Source: Alphaproteobacteria bacterium (lineage in GTDB: Bacteria; Pseudomonadota; Alphaproteobacteria; Caulobacterales; Caulobacteraceae). From it: a stretch of 64,000 bases of DNA. The notes below the pieces were generated by a model. That model saw only the letters and a list, made by a program, of their open reading frames with translations, was not told the origin of the DNA and did not search any database. Numbering within the stretch: position 1 is the first letter of the stretch; every line of letters starts with the position of its first letter. The stretch is taken from contig JAHJME010000014.1 in the NCBI GenBank assembly GCA_018821435.1, positions 1-64,000 of the forward strand. The letters run 5' to 3'. The position numbers were made by a program, and so were the translations under genes. Below, piece after piece: positions 34,924 through 43,472 of this stretch.

Positions 34924-35466
34924 ATGCTTCCCGAAGTCGGCGCGACGGAATACCTGGTCATTGCGATCGTCGCCTTGATCGTGATCGGTCCCAAGGACCT
35001 ACCTATTCTGATGCGTCGCATGGGCCAGTTCGTGGCCAAGCTGCGCGGGATGGCGTCCGAATTCCGCTCCAGCTTCGACGAGATGGCGCGGCAGTCCGAA
35101 CTGGACGACCTGCGCAAGGAGGTCGAGGCCATGCGCCGCGGCCAGTTCGGCGACACCACCGACTATAACCACGAGATGCGCTCCACCATCAGCGACATCG
35201 AGAGCAGCATGTCGGACGTAGGTGTCCAGCTGCACCCGCCGATGAGCTACCAGTACGACACGACCGAGGCTCCACCGCCGCCGCTGCAGATCGCCGAGGC
35301 GCCCGCGCCGGTGAAGAAGCCGCGCGCAAAGAAGGCCGCTGCGGCCGCGTCCGCCGCCAAGCCGCCGGCCGCGAAGAAAGCGGCGCCCAAAGCCAAGGCC
35401 CCCACCGTCGAGGGCGGGCCCAAGCCGCGTAAGCGCGTCAGCAAGACCGTTGAGGGTGGCGCGTGA
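34924..35466 (+). CDS. tatB: Sec-independent protein translocase subunit TatB
   Basis: This 180-residue protein has a short periplasmic start, one membrane helix (about 9-22, LVIAIVALIVIGP), the conserved GPKDLP hinge and an amphipathic helix that extends to about residue 65. A lysine/alanine-rich tail (about 118-180) is long and repetitive (AKKAAAAASAAK...). With TatC it forms the twin-arginine signal receptor. tatC starts inside its stop codon (GTGA). Confidence 0.94.
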   Translation: MLPEVGATEYLVIAIVALIVIGPKDLPILMRRMGQFVAKLRGMASEFRSSFDEMARQSELDDLRKEVEAMRRGQFGDTTDYNHEMRSTISDIESSMSDVGVQLHPPMSYQYDTTEAPPPPLQIAEAPAPVKKPRAKKAAAAASAAKPPAAKKAAPKAKAPTVEGGPKPRKRVSKTVEGGA

Positions 35467-36353
35467 GCTACGAACACGACGAAACCGAGATCGAGGCGTC
35501 CCGCGCCCCGCTGCTCGACCACCTGATCGAACTGCGCAAGCGGCTGATCATCTGCGTGGCGGCGATCATCGTCGGGTTTGCGATCTGCTTCGCCTTCTCG
35601 CCTCAGATCTACTACTTCCTGCTACACCCCTTCAAAATGGCCGCGGCGATGTACGCGGCCTCGAAGCAGGGGCATGCAGCTGGACCGTTCGATCTGCTGT
35701 TCGTGCTGCTGGGGCTGAGGGAAGCGCCGGTTCCGACCGGCGACCTGCGCCTGATGTTCACCGCGCCGCTGGAGTTCTTCTTCACCAAGTTGAAGCTGGC
35801 TGGCTTCGGCGCGGTGGTGATCACGTTCCCGGTGCTCGCGTGGCAAGTCTACGCCTTCGTAGCGCCGGGACTGTACAAGCGCGAGCGCTATGCCTTCTTG
35901 CCATTCCTCATCGCGGCGCCGCTCCTCTTCCTGCTGGGCGCGGCGCTGGTCTACTACATGATCCTGCCGTTCGTTCTGTGGTTCTCGCTCTCGCAGCAGA
36001 TCATGGGAGCCGGGATCGCGGTGGAACTGCTGCCCAAGGTTTCCGACTACCTGACCCTGGTCACGACCCTGCTGCTGGCGTTCGGGCTCTGTTTCCAGCT
36101 TCCGGTCGTGCTGAGCCTGCTGGGCCTCGCCGGCATCGTGAACTCGGCCATGCTGTGGAAGGGCTGGCGCTACGCCGTCTTCGCCGTGGTGGTGGTGGCC
36201 GCGATCGTCACCCCGCCGGACCCGATCAGCCAACTCATGCTCTCACTGCCGATCATCCTGCTCTACTTCGTCTCGATCGGTTGCGTGAAGCTGATCGAAC
36301 TGCGGCGAAAGAAGGATGACCCGAGCCCCGGGACGGACATCGTCGCGACCTGA
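35463..36353 (+). CDS. tatC: Sec-independent protein translocase subunit TatC
   Basis: This 296-residue protein has six membrane helices. The family start PLLDHLIELRKRL (about 16-28) contacts the twin-arginine signal, and FTAPLEFFFTKLKL and FVAPGLYKRER mark the first periplasmic and cytoplasmic loops. VTPPDPISQLMLSLP lies before the last helix. The GTG start overlaps tatB. The gene completes tatABC, which exports folded proteins such as the twin-arginine DUF885 protein encoded later in this window. Confidence 0.95.
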   Translation: MSYEHDETEIEASRAPLLDHLIELRKRLIICVAAIIVGFAICFAFSPQIYYFLLHPFKMAAAMYAASKQGHAAGPFDLLFVLLGLREAPVPTGDLRLMFTAPLEFFFTKLKLAGFGAVVITFPVLAWQVYAFVAPGLYKRERYAFLPFLIAAPLLFLLGAALVYYMILPFVLWFSLSQQIMGAGIAVELLPKVSDYLTLVTTLLLAFGLCFQLPVVLSLLGLAGIVNSAMLWKGWRYAVFAVVVVAAIVTPPDPISQLMLSLPIILLYFVSIGCVKLIELRRKKDDPSPGTDIVAT

Positions 36354-36414
36354 GCTTGGCGCCCCTTACGACGCGCTCTAGAGAAACCGCTTCCCTCAGT
36401 CCCCAGCGGCGCCC

Positions 36415-37695
36415 ATGCACGATATCCGAGCCATTCGCGAAAACCCTGAGCTTTACGAAAAAGCCTGGGCGGCGAAGGGCTCGTCGGGCCGCGTCGCCGA
36501 AATCCTGGACCTCGATACCCGCCTGCGCGCCGCCCAGACCGCCGGGCAGGTGGCCCAGGCCGCCCGTAACGACGCGTCCAAGAAGATTGGCCAGGCCAAG
36601 GCCCAGAAGGACGAGGCTCAGGCTCAGGCCCTGATGGCCGAGGTCGAGGCGCTGAAGACCGACCTGGCCAATCACGCCGAGATAGAGCGCCTGGCCGGCG
36701 AGAGCCTGCAGACGATCCTGGCCTCGCTGCCCAACATTCCCGCGCCGGACGTGCCGGTGGGCGCCGACGAGCACAACAACGTCGAGGTCCGCCGCTGGGG
36801 CGAGCCCTTCGCCATCTCCAGCCCCAAGGATCACGTCGACCTCGGCGAGGGTCTGGGCCTGCTGGACTTCGAAGCCGCCACCCGGATGAGCGGCGCCCGG
36901 TTCGCCGTGCTGAAGGGGCAGTTGGCGCGGCTGGAACGCGCCCTCGGCCAGTTCATGCTGGACCTGCAGACCGAGGAGCACGGCTACCTTGAGGTCGCCC
37001 CGCCGCTGCTGGTCAACGACGCGGCCGCCTATGGCACCGACAAGCTGCCCAAATTCGCCGACGACCTGTTTCAGACCACCGACGGACGCTGGCTGATCCC
37101 CACCGCCGAGGTGCCGCTGACCAGTCTGGTCATGGGCCAGATCGTGGCCGAGGAAGAGCTGCCGCTGCGTTTCACCGCGCTGACGCCGTGCTTCCGCTCC
37201 GAGGCCGGCGCGTCGGGCCGCGACACCCGCGGCATGATCCGCCAGCACCAGTTCAACAAGGTCGAGATGGTCTCGATCGTGGCGCCCGAGAAATCGGACG
37301 AGGAACACGAGCGGATGGTCGGCTGCGCCGAGGCGATCCTGAAGCGCCTGGACCTGCCGTTCCGCACCATGCTGCTGTGCACCGGCGACATGGGCTTCGG
37401 CGCCCGCAAGACGTTCGACCTCGAGGTCTGGCTGCCCAGCCAGGGCAAGTACCGCGAGATCAGCTCCTGCTCGAACTGCGGCGACTTCCAGGCCCGGCGT
37501 ATGGATGCGCGGACCAAGAAGGCCGGCGAGAAGGGCACGCGCTTCGTCCACACCCTGAACGGCTCGGGCCTGGCAGTTGGCCGGACCCTGGTGGCGGTGA
37601 TGGAGAACTACCAGGACGAGGACGGCCGGATCGCCATCCCGCAGGCGCTGCACCGCTATCTGCCTGGCCTGACCCACATCGGGGGTAAAGTTTGA
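36415..37695 (+). CDS. serS: Seryl-tRNA synthetase
   Basis: This 426-residue class II aminoacyl-tRNA synthetase charges tRNA-Ser and supplies the precursor for selenocysteine where used. The N-terminal coiled-coil arm (about 27-100) binds the long variable arm of tRNA-Ser. Motif 2 is [21 protein letters not shown] and motif 3 is [17 protein letters not shown]. Start ATG is the first residue of [17 protein letters not shown], typical of the family. surE overlaps its stop by TTGA. Confidence 0.96.
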   Translation: MHDIRAIRENPELYEKAWAAKGSSGRVAEILDLDTRLRAAQTAGQVAQAARNDASKKIGQAKAQKDEAQAQALMAEVEALKTDLANHAEIERLAGESLQTILASLPNIPAPDVPVGADEHNNVEVRRWGEPFAISSPKDHVDLGEGLGLLDFEAATRMSGARFAVLKGQLARLERALGQFMLDLQTEEHGYLEVAPPLLVNDAAAYGTDKLPKFADDLFQTTDGRWLIPTAEVPLTSLVMGQIVAEEELPLRFTALTPCFRSEAGASGRDTRGMIRQHQFNKVEMVSIVAPEKSDEEHERMVGCAEAILKRLDLPFRTMLLCTGDMGFGARKTFDLEVWLPSQGKYREISSCSNCGDFQARRMDARTKKAGEKGTRFVHTLNGSGLAVGRTLVAVMENYQDEDGRIAIPQALHRYLPGLTHIGGKV

Positions 37696-38465
37696 GGATC
37701 CTGCTCACCAACGACGACGGCATCCACGCGGATGGCCTGGAGGCGCTGGAGCGGATCGCCGCCAAGCTGAGCGACGATGTCTGGGTGGTGGCGCCGGAGT
37801 ACGAGCAGTCGGGCGCCAGCCGCGCGCTGACCCTGGCCGACCCGATCCGCGTGCGTCAGCTGTCCGAGCGCCGTTTCGCCACGACGGGCACGCCGACCGA
37901 CTGCGTCATGCTGGGCGTCAACGACCTGGTCCCCGGCAAGAAGCCCGACCTGGTGCTCTCCGGGGTGAACCGCGGCGCGAATCTGGCCGAGGACGTGACC
38001 ATGTCCGGCACGGTGGCCGGCGCTATCGAGGGCATGGCCCTGGGCGTGCCGTCCATCGCCCTGTCGCAGATGGGCTTCTACGAGGACGGCCAGAGCTTCG
38101 AGGCCTCCGAGGTGTTCGGTCCGGGCATCATCAAGCGGCTTGTCGAGATCGGCTGGCCCAAGGACGTCGTGCTGAACATCAATTTCCCGAACGGCGCCGT
38201 GGACGACATCAAGGAAGTCGAGGTCACGCGCCAGGGCTTCCGCGACACCCAGGTCCGCCACAACGAGAAGCGCACCGACCTTCGCGGCCGGGACTACTAC
38301 TGGGTGGGCTTCAAGCCGCTGCGCTCCAGTCCCCAGGATGGCACCGACCTCAAAGCCCTCTACGACGGCAAGATCTCGGTGACCCCGCTGCACATCGACC
38401 TGACCCACATGCAGACCGTCCATGACCTGAAGGGTCAGCTGGGCGGCGTGCCGCCGAAAGCCTGA
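37692..38465 (+). CDS. surE: 5'/3'-nucleotidase SurE
   Basis: This 257-residue survival protein dephosphorylates nucleoside monophosphates in a metal-dependent way. Its metal site is [15 protein letters not shown] (Asp8, Asp9), with Ser in [11 protein letters not shown] and Asn in [14 protein letters not shown]. The start is an uncommon TTG that overlaps the serS stop; no better start exists because [10 protein letters not shown] must be at the N-terminus. surE and pcm are adjacent in many proteobacteria. Confidence 0.94.
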   Translation: MRILLTNDDGIHADGLEALERIAAKLSDDVWVVAPEYEQSGASRALTLADPIRVRQLSERRFATTGTPTDCVMLGVNDLVPGKKPDLVLSGVNRGANLAEDVTMSGTVAGAIEGMALGVPSIALSQMGFYEDGQSFEASEVFGPGIIKRLVEIGWPKDVVLNINFPNGAVDDIKEVEVTRQGFRDTQVRHNEKRTDLRGRDYYWVGFKPLRSSPQDGTDLKALYDGKISVTPLHIDLTHMQTVHDLKGQLGGVPPKA

Positions 38466-38470
38466 CGCAG

Positions 38471-39130
38471 ATGGCCGAAGCGGAGAACGACACGCCCGAG
38501 ACGCGGATGGCCCGGCTGATCCTGGCGCTGCGCTCGCAGGGCGTGATCGAGCCCAAGGTGCTGTCGGCCATCGAGACCACGAACCGGCCGATGTTCACCC
38601 AGGCGCTGTTCCGGGAGCGGGCGTTCGAGGACTCGGCCCTGCCCATCGCCTGCGGTCAGACCATCAGCCAGCCCTTCGTGGTGGGGCTGATGACCCAGGC
38701 GCTGAAGATCGACAAGCGCGACCGCGTGCTCGAGATCGGCACCGGCAGCGGCTACCAGACGACGATCCTCTCGAAGGTCGCTCGGCTGGTCTACACCGTG
38801 GAGCGCTATCGCACGCTGATGAAGGAGGCCGAGGGCCGCTTCAAGGAGCTGGGCCTGACCAATGTCATCACCCGCTTCGGCGACGGCGGGGAGGGCTGGC
38901 CCGAACAGGCGCCTTTTGACCGCATTATGGTCACAGCCGCGGCGCCAGGTGAGCCGAAGGCTCTGCTTTCGCAACTGAAACCCACCGGGGTTCTGGTGGC
39001 GCCGATCGGGAAGGGGCCGGTCCAGGTTCTTCGCCGCTACACGGGCGACGGGCAGGGCGGGTTCCAGATCGAGGACCTGATCGACGTTCGCTTCGTGCCG
39101 CTGTTGGACGGCGTGGCCAAGGAACTCTGA
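38471..39130 (+). CDS. pcm: Protein-L-isoaspartate O-methyltransferase
   Basis: This 219-residue SAM-dependent enzyme methylates isoaspartyl residues in aged proteins to start repair. It shows ACGQTISQPFVVGLMTQAL (about 61-79), the SAM motif VLEIGTGSGYQTTIL (about 86-100) and DRIMVTAAAPGEP. It follows surE by 5 bases. The pairing with surE is a conserved stationary-phase survival cluster. Confidence 0.95.
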   Translation: MAEAENDTPETRMARLILALRSQGVIEPKVLSAIETTNRPMFTQALFRERAFEDSALPIACGQTISQPFVVGLMTQALKIDKRDRVLEIGTGSGYQTTILSKVARLVYTVERYRTLMKEAEGRFKELGLTNVITRFGDGGEGWPEQAPFDRIMVTAAAPGEPKALLSQLKPTGVLVAPIGKGPVQVLRRYTGDGQGGFQIEDLIDVRFVPLLDGVAKEL

Positions 39131-39235
39131 CCTTTTCGTGTTGCGGGGCTTTTGAGTTGGCGGGGGCGCCGGCTCGCCGCCATCATCCCACCTCACGCCC
39201 CGAATGATTCTTGTTCGAGCTACTCCGGAGCGGCG

Positions 39236-41080
39236 ATGACGCATCTCTTCGAACGTACGGCCCTGATCCTGCTCGCTGGCACGGCGCTGACGGCGTGTGG
39301 CACGCCGCGCTATGCGGTGAACCCGCCGCTGATCGCGCTGCCGCCCGCTGTCGCCCCGCAGGCGCCGCCGTCGCAGGTGGCCGCCGTACAGCCGGACTCC
39401 GCGCCCCAGGCCGCGCCGTCCGTGGCGCGGGTCGAGTCGCAACAGCTCGCGCCCCTGGCCCCGGCCCAGCCGGCGGTGGCCCAGGCGTCCGCGCCGCCGC
39501 TACTGGCCTTCGCGCCCCCCGCCGAGGATGCCTTCGCCCGTGCCAAGGCGCGCGGCCCGGCGGCCACCTACACGGTCAAAAAGGGCGACACCCTCGCCGA
39601 GATCGCCGACCGGCTCGATTCCGATATCGAGACTGTGGCCAAGGCCAACGGCCTCAAGAAGCCCTATCGGCTGCAGCCCGGCCAGGTGCTGAAGAACCCC
39701 AAGGCGCCCAAGGCGGCCGCCGCGAAGAGCACGAAGGCCTCCGCCGCCAAGGCCGAGGCCCAGACCTACACCATCCGGTCCGGCGACACGCTCTATGGCA
39801 TCGCCCAGCGCTTCGGGACCACGGTGGACGCCCTGCGCGAGGCCAACGGCCTGGGCCGCAGCGCCTCGATCGTGCCCGGCCGCAAGCTGAGGCTGTCGGG
39901 CAGCGCGGCCGAGGAACGCGCCGACGCCGCCGAGGACGAGGTCGCGCCGGCCGAGCGTCCCAAGCCTTCCTCGCGCCGCACGCCCGCCGCGACGTCCCCT
40001 GCACCCGCGCCCGAGGAGCAGGAACCGGGCGGCCGCACGGTCACCAATCGCCAGGTCACCGGCCGGGTTGTCGAGATCTCGACCCCGGGCAAGGCCTACA
40101 CGGTCAAGAAGGGCGACAATCTGGATCGGGTGGCGAGCCGCCTCGACAGCGACATCGCCGAGCTGGCCAAGCTCAACAAGCTGAAGAAGCCCTACCGCCT
40201 GCAGCCCGGCCAGACGATCCGCGGCCCCGGCAGCTCGGCCAAGGCCTATGTGGTCGGCCGCGGCGACACCGTGCCCGAGATCGCCCGCCGGTTCGGCGTC
40301 AGCGAGTCCGAGCTGCGCAGCGCCAACGGTCTGCGTCGCGGCGCCAGCGTGGCCCCCGGGCGCAAGCTGCGCCTGCCGGCCGGCTATCGCGACCGTGGCC
40401 CGCTGACCACCACCACCCGCGTTCCGGAGGCGCCGCAGACCGAGCCGACGCCGCGTCCGCAGACCCAGTATCCGCGCCCGCAGACCGACTATCCGCGTCC
40501 GCCGTCGTCATTCGACACGCCGGCGCCGGTGGGTCAGACCCTGCCGCCGCCGCGCTCCGCGCCGCGTCCGCCGCAGGTGGTCATGCCCGACACGCCGCAG
40601 CCCTATCGCACGCCGCCCGGCGGTGTGACCGGCGCGCCCACGGCGACGCCGGCGCCGTCCGACGCCCAGATCAGCCAGATGGGGGCCGGTGTGTTCGCCT
40701 GGCCGCTGCGGGGCCAGATCATCTCCAGCTTCGGCGGTCGCGGCTCGGGGCCGCGCAATGATGGGCTGAATATCCGCGCCAACGCCGGCGACCCCGTGCG
40801 GGCCGCGGCGGCGGGCGATGTGGTCTATGCCGGCGACCAGGTGCCGGGCTTCGGCAATCTGGTGCTGATCAAGCACGCGAACGGCTGGGTCACGGCCTAT
40901 GGCCACCTGGGCCGCGTCGAGGTGCGGATGCAGCAGCGGGTCGAGCAGGGCCAGCAGATCGGTCAGGCCGGGTCCAGCGGCGGCGTCTCCGAGCCGCAGC
41001 TGCACTTCGAGATCCGCTACGCGCCCAGCCCGCAAGAACGTGCGAGACCCGTGGATCCCGCGCTGGTTCTGCCGAAATAG
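39236..41080 (+). CDS. dipM: DipM-like lipoprotein: four LysM repeats and a degenerate M23 (LytM) domain
   Basis: This 614-residue envelope protein begins with a lipoprotein signal (MTHLFERTALILLAGTALTAC, lipid on Cys21). LysM repeats lie at about 111-152, 177-220, 287-328 and 337-380. A Pro-rich linker follows, then an M23 domain at about 485-614. In the M23 site YGHL and HFEI are kept, but the first metal motif HxxxD reads NDGLN (Asn508 and Asn512), so catalysis is probably lost. This matches Caulobacter DipM (609 residues, four LysM plus non-catalytic LytM), a septal activator of cell-wall hydrolases. A GGAG lies before the ATG; an upstream in-frame start is not supported. Confidence 0.92.
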   Translation: MTHLFERTALILLAGTALTACGTPRYAVNPPLIALPPAVAPQAPPSQVAAVQPDSAPQAAPSVARVESQQLAPLAPAQPAVAQASAPPLLAFAPPAEDAFARAKARGPAATYTVKKGDTLAEIADRLDSDIETVAKANGLKKPYRLQPGQVLKNPKAPKAAAAKSTKASAAKAEAQTYTIRSGDTLYGIAQRFGTTVDALREANGLGRSASIVPGRKLRLSGSAAEERADAAEDEVAPAERPKPSSRRTPAATSPAPAPEEQEPGGRTVTNRQVTGRVVEISTPGKAYTVKKGDNLDRVASRLDSDIAELAKLNKLKKPYRLQPGQTIRGPGSSAKAYVVGRGDTVPEIARRFGVSESELRSANGLRRGASVAPGRKLRLPAGYRDRGPLTTTTRVPEAPQTEPTPRPQTQYPRPQTDYPRPPSSFDTPAPVGQTLPPPRSAPRPPQVVMPDTPQPYRTPPGGVTGAPTATPAPSDAQISQMGAGVFAWPLRGQIISSFGGRGSGPRNDGLNIRANAGDPVRAAAAGDVVYAGDQVPGFGNLVLIKHANGWVTAYGHLGRVEVRMQQRVEQGQQIGQAGSSGGVSEPQLHFEIRYAPSPQERARPVDPALVLPK

Positions 41081-41089
41081 AGAAAGGCG

Positions 41090-41359
41090 TCAGGCCGCGC
41101 CGCGGTCCAGAACGCTCTCGGTGACGCCGCCCTGTTCGACCTTCACGCCCAGGTAGCGCATGACGCCGCCCGTGAAGCTGATGTCGGCCAGCGGCACCGT
41201 GGCGTCACGCTTGAGCTTGGTGAGGTCGGTCAGGGTCAGGCGCAGCGTCATGTCGCTGATGTTCACCCCATCGACGATGGCGGCGTCGATCTGCGTACGG
41301 AAGCGCGCGGCCGGAGGACCGAGGGGGCGCGGGGCGGAGGATTGGGCTGCGCGGCTCAT
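41090..41359 (-). CDS. Small conserved-looking protein, function unknown
   Basis: This 89-residue protein starts at ATG (a GTG nine bases upstream is possible). The N-terminal 20 residues are Pro/Ala-rich. The rest alternates hydrophobic and charged residues (TLRLTLTDLTKLKRDATVPLADISFTGGVMRYLG) and looks like a small beta/alpha domain. It lies 5 bases after the neighbouring small gene on the same strand and probably shares its mRNA. No family is recognised. Confidence 0.6.
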   Translation of the reverse strand: MSRAAQSSAPRPLGPPAARFRTQIDAAIVDGVNISDMTLRLTLTDLTKLKRDATVPLADISFTGGVMRYLGVKVEQGGVTESVLDRGAA

Positions 41360-41364
41360 TCCCT

Positions 41365-41574
41365 TCACGCGGCGTTGAAGAAGCCGTGCTCGCCGACGAC
41401 GCGGACGAGACAGGGCTTTCCAGCGTCTTGCGCGGCGCGAGCGCGCTTGTTGGCGGCGGCCTTGGCCACTTCCTTGTCCGGGCTCATGTCGGAGAATTCA
41501 CCATCATGCTCCACGGCCCACCCGGTATCGTGGCGAACGACAGTGAAGATCGCGCGGTCGGGGGCGTTACGCAT
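41365..41574 (-). CDS. Small DUF2188-like protein
   Basis: This 69-residue protein has the pattern FTVVRHDTGWAVEHDGEFSDMSPDKEVAKAAANKRARAAQDAGKP..., with a GWAV strand, a charged helix and a final strand, resembling DUF2188 proteins. The start is the ATG preceded by GGAG at a good distance; a longer frame reading upstream begins within AT-rich DNA. It is divergent from the cold shock gene across a 303-bp gap. Function is unknown. Confidence 0.7.
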   Translation of the reverse strand: MRNAPDRAIFTVVRHDTGWAVEHDGEFSDMSPDKEVAKAAANKRARAAQDAGKPCLVRVVGEHGFFNAA

Positions 41575-41702
41575 GTGAAGGTGCTCCAATGAAGCCGTCG
41601 CGCCGCGATCTGGGGCCGCGCTGATCCGCGAAGGCGTAAACACCCATACTACAGTTAAATGAGGAACTTGTCGCGGCATCCCCCAAATTTTAAGGGCTCA
41701 GC

Positions 41703-41877
41703 TTGCACGCATGACAAAATAAATTATGTTTCGAGTATCGAATATCGCACTGGATCGCGAGCTTTCCGCGTTGGATTTTTCGAAGTCCCTTGTCGCGGAT
41801 CTACCCCGACCTCTCCGAGAATTTGATGCAAGCGTCGATGGGCGGCGCAAAACATTGGCGCCCGGAAAGGGAACAAA
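41703..41877 (+). promoter_or_regulatory. Promoter and long 5' leader of the cold shock gene
   Basis: TTGCAC (41703-41708) and TATGTT (41725-41730), 16 bases apart, sit in the AT-richest stretch of this part of the window. A transcript from there would have a leader of about 140 bases before the csp ATG, as is typical for cold-shock mRNAs that refold with temperature. Small inverted repeats such as GATATTCGATAC-like sequence (about 41732-41747) fall in it. No other gene is seen in this gap. Confidence 0.4.
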
Positions 41878-42087
41878 ATGGCTGTAGGTACTGTGAAGTG
41901 GTTCAACGCCACCAAGGGTTTCGGTTTCATCCAGCCTGACGACGGCGGCGCGGACGTGTTCGTGCACATCTCGGCGGTCGAGCGCGCGGGCCTGGGCTCG
42001 CTGAACGAAGGCCAGAAGGTCAGCTTCGAGCTGGAGCGCGACAAGCGCAGCGGCAAGAACTCGGCCGGTCAGCTCCAGGCCGTCTAA
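41878..42087 (+). CDS. CspA-family cold shock protein
   Basis: This 69-residue single cold-shock domain has RNP1 (KGFGFIQ, about 14-20) and RNP2 (VFVHIS, about 29-34), both intact. The [10 protein letters not shown] start is canonical. Such proteins bind single-stranded RNA/DNA and act as RNA chaperones. AGGGA precedes the ATG, and a strong terminator follows. It is a monocistronic unit. Confidence 0.95.
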   Translation: MAVGTVKWFNATKGFGFIQPDDGGADVFVHISAVERAGLGSLNEGQKVSFELERDKRSGKNSAGQLQAV

Positions 42088-42110
42088 GACGTCCAGAGCT
42101 TTGCGTTACG

Positions 42111-42140
42111 AAGGCCGGTGCGGAAGCGCCGGCCTTTTTC
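42111..42140 (+). terminator. Rho-independent terminator of the cold shock gene
   Basis: An 11-bp stem (42111-42121 with 42126-42136, one G-U) closes a GGAA (GNRA) tetraloop and is followed by TTTTTC. It starts 24 bases after the csp stop and may also serve the convergent ATPase gene. Confidence 0.9.
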
Positions 42141-42149
42141 GTGTCGGGC

Positions 42150-42989
42150 CTAGAGCGGCAGCGGCTTGCCCAGTTCGCCGGCCAGGTCGCGGATGAACTG
42201 CCAGGCGACGCGGCCCGAGCGCGAACCGCGAAGCTGGGCCCACTGCAGCGCGCGGCGGTCCAGGTCCGGAACCGCCAGGCCGAACCGTTCGGTATAGGCC
42301 GCCACGGCCGCCAGATAGGTGGGCTGATCCATCGGAGGGAACCCCACCCACAGGCCGAAGCGGTCGGAAACGCTGACCTCCTCCTCGGCGTCCTCGTGGG
42401 CGGCGACCAGTCCGCGGTCCTCCTGGTGGCCGCGCGGCATCAGGTGGCGGCGGTTGGACGTGGCCACGAACAGCACATTGGCCGGCGGGCCCGAGACGCC
42501 GCCCTCCAGCGCGGACTTCAGCGCCTTGGCCGCGGCCGCGCCTTCCTCGAACGACAGGTCGTCGCACAGCACCACGAACAGCTCCGGCCGGCCGCGCAGG
42601 CCGTCGAACAGCGCGGGCAGGGCGGTGACCTGGTCGCGATCCACCTCGACCAGCTTGAGGGCGGGGGTCTTGGCGGCGACCGCCATGAACGCCGCCTTGG
42701 CCAGCGAGCTCTTGCCCGTGCCGCGCACGCCCCAAAGCAGGGCATGGTTGTAGGGCAGGCCGCCGGCGAACCGCTCCAGGTTCTCCAGGAACCGCGCCTT
42801 CTGGCGGTCGACGCCGATCAGGCTGCCCAGGTCCAGCGGATAGTCGGGCGCGCCGTGGAAGGCGCCGGTCGCCGGGTCGTGCCGGAACAGCCGCGCGCCC
42901 GCGAAGTCCGCGCCGGTGTTTACGGGCGGGGCCAGCCGTTCGAGAGCTTCGGCGATGCGGGTGAGCAGGGGCGTAAGGTCGCGATCCAT
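42150..42989 (-). CDS. DUF815-family AAA-like ATPase
   Basis: This 279-residue P-loop protein has Walker A WGVRGTGKSSLAKA (about 84-97), Walker B-like LFVVLCDDLSFEE, a sensor NVLFVATSNRRHL and an arginine-rich C-terminus. DUF815 proteins (E. coli lacks one) are widespread, with uncertain function. The ATG gives MDRDLTPLLTRIAEALERLAPP; the open frame continues far upstream over the sec genes only because of GC bias. It is divergent from yajC. Confidence 0.88.
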   Translation of the reverse strand: MDRDLTPLLTRIAEALERLAPPVNTGADFAGARLFRHDPATGAFHGAPDYPLDLGSLIGVDRQKARFLENLERFAGGLPYNHALLWGVRGTGKSSLAKAAFMAVAAKTPALKLVEVDRDQVTALPALFDGLRGRPELFVVLCDDLSFEEGAAAAKALKSALEGGVSGPPANVLFVATSNRRHLMPRGHQEDRGLVAAHEDAEEEVSVSDRFGLWVGFPPMDQPTYLAAVAAYTERFGLAVPDLDRRALQWAQLRGSRSGRVAWQFIRDLAGELGKPLPL

Positions 42990-43109
42990 GGTGCGCAGGC
43001 CATACACGTAGGCGTTCCATTGCAAAAGCAGGCCTGTCCGCATAGCTTCCGCCGACTTTGGCGGGCCCCTACATGCAGAGGCGCTCGCTTGCCCATTTCC
43101 GGAGAGGCC

Positions 43110-43460
43110 ATGTTCGCCACCCCTGCCTATGCCCAAGCCGCCGGCGGCGCCGCTGGAGGCGGTCCCGAAGCGATGCTGCTGCAGTTCCTGCCGCTCGTCG
43201 CCCTGGTCGTGCTGTTCTACTTCCTGATGATCCGCCCGCAGCAGCGGCGGATGAAGCAACACCAGGCCATGCTGGGCGCGCTGAAGCGCAACGACGTGGT
43301 GGTGCTGTCCTCGGGCATCGTGGGCAAGATCGTCCGCGTCGAGGACAAGGAAGTCGGCGTCGAGATCGCCACGGGCGTCACCGTCAAGGTGGTCAAGACC
43401 ATGATCTCCGACGTCCGGGTGCGCGGCGAACCCGCCCCCGCCAACGACTCCAAGGCGTAA
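43110..43460 (+). CDS. yajC: Sec translocase accessory subunit YajC
   Basis: This 116-residue protein has one membrane helix (about 25-42, LLQFLPLVALVVLFYFLM) followed by the conserved IRPQQRRMKQHQAML and a small beta domain (LKRNDVVVLSSGIVGKIVRV). It binds SecDF and assists export and membrane insertion. GGAGAG precedes the ATG. It starts the yajC-secD-secF operon. Confidence 0.95.
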   Translation: MFATPAYAQAAGGAAGGGPEAMLLQFLPLVALVVLFYFLMIRPQQRRMKQHQAMLGALKRNDVVVLSSGIVGKIVRVEDKEVGVEIATGVTVKVVKTMISDVRVRGEPAPANDSKA

Positions 43461-43472
43461 AGCACCCTCTCG

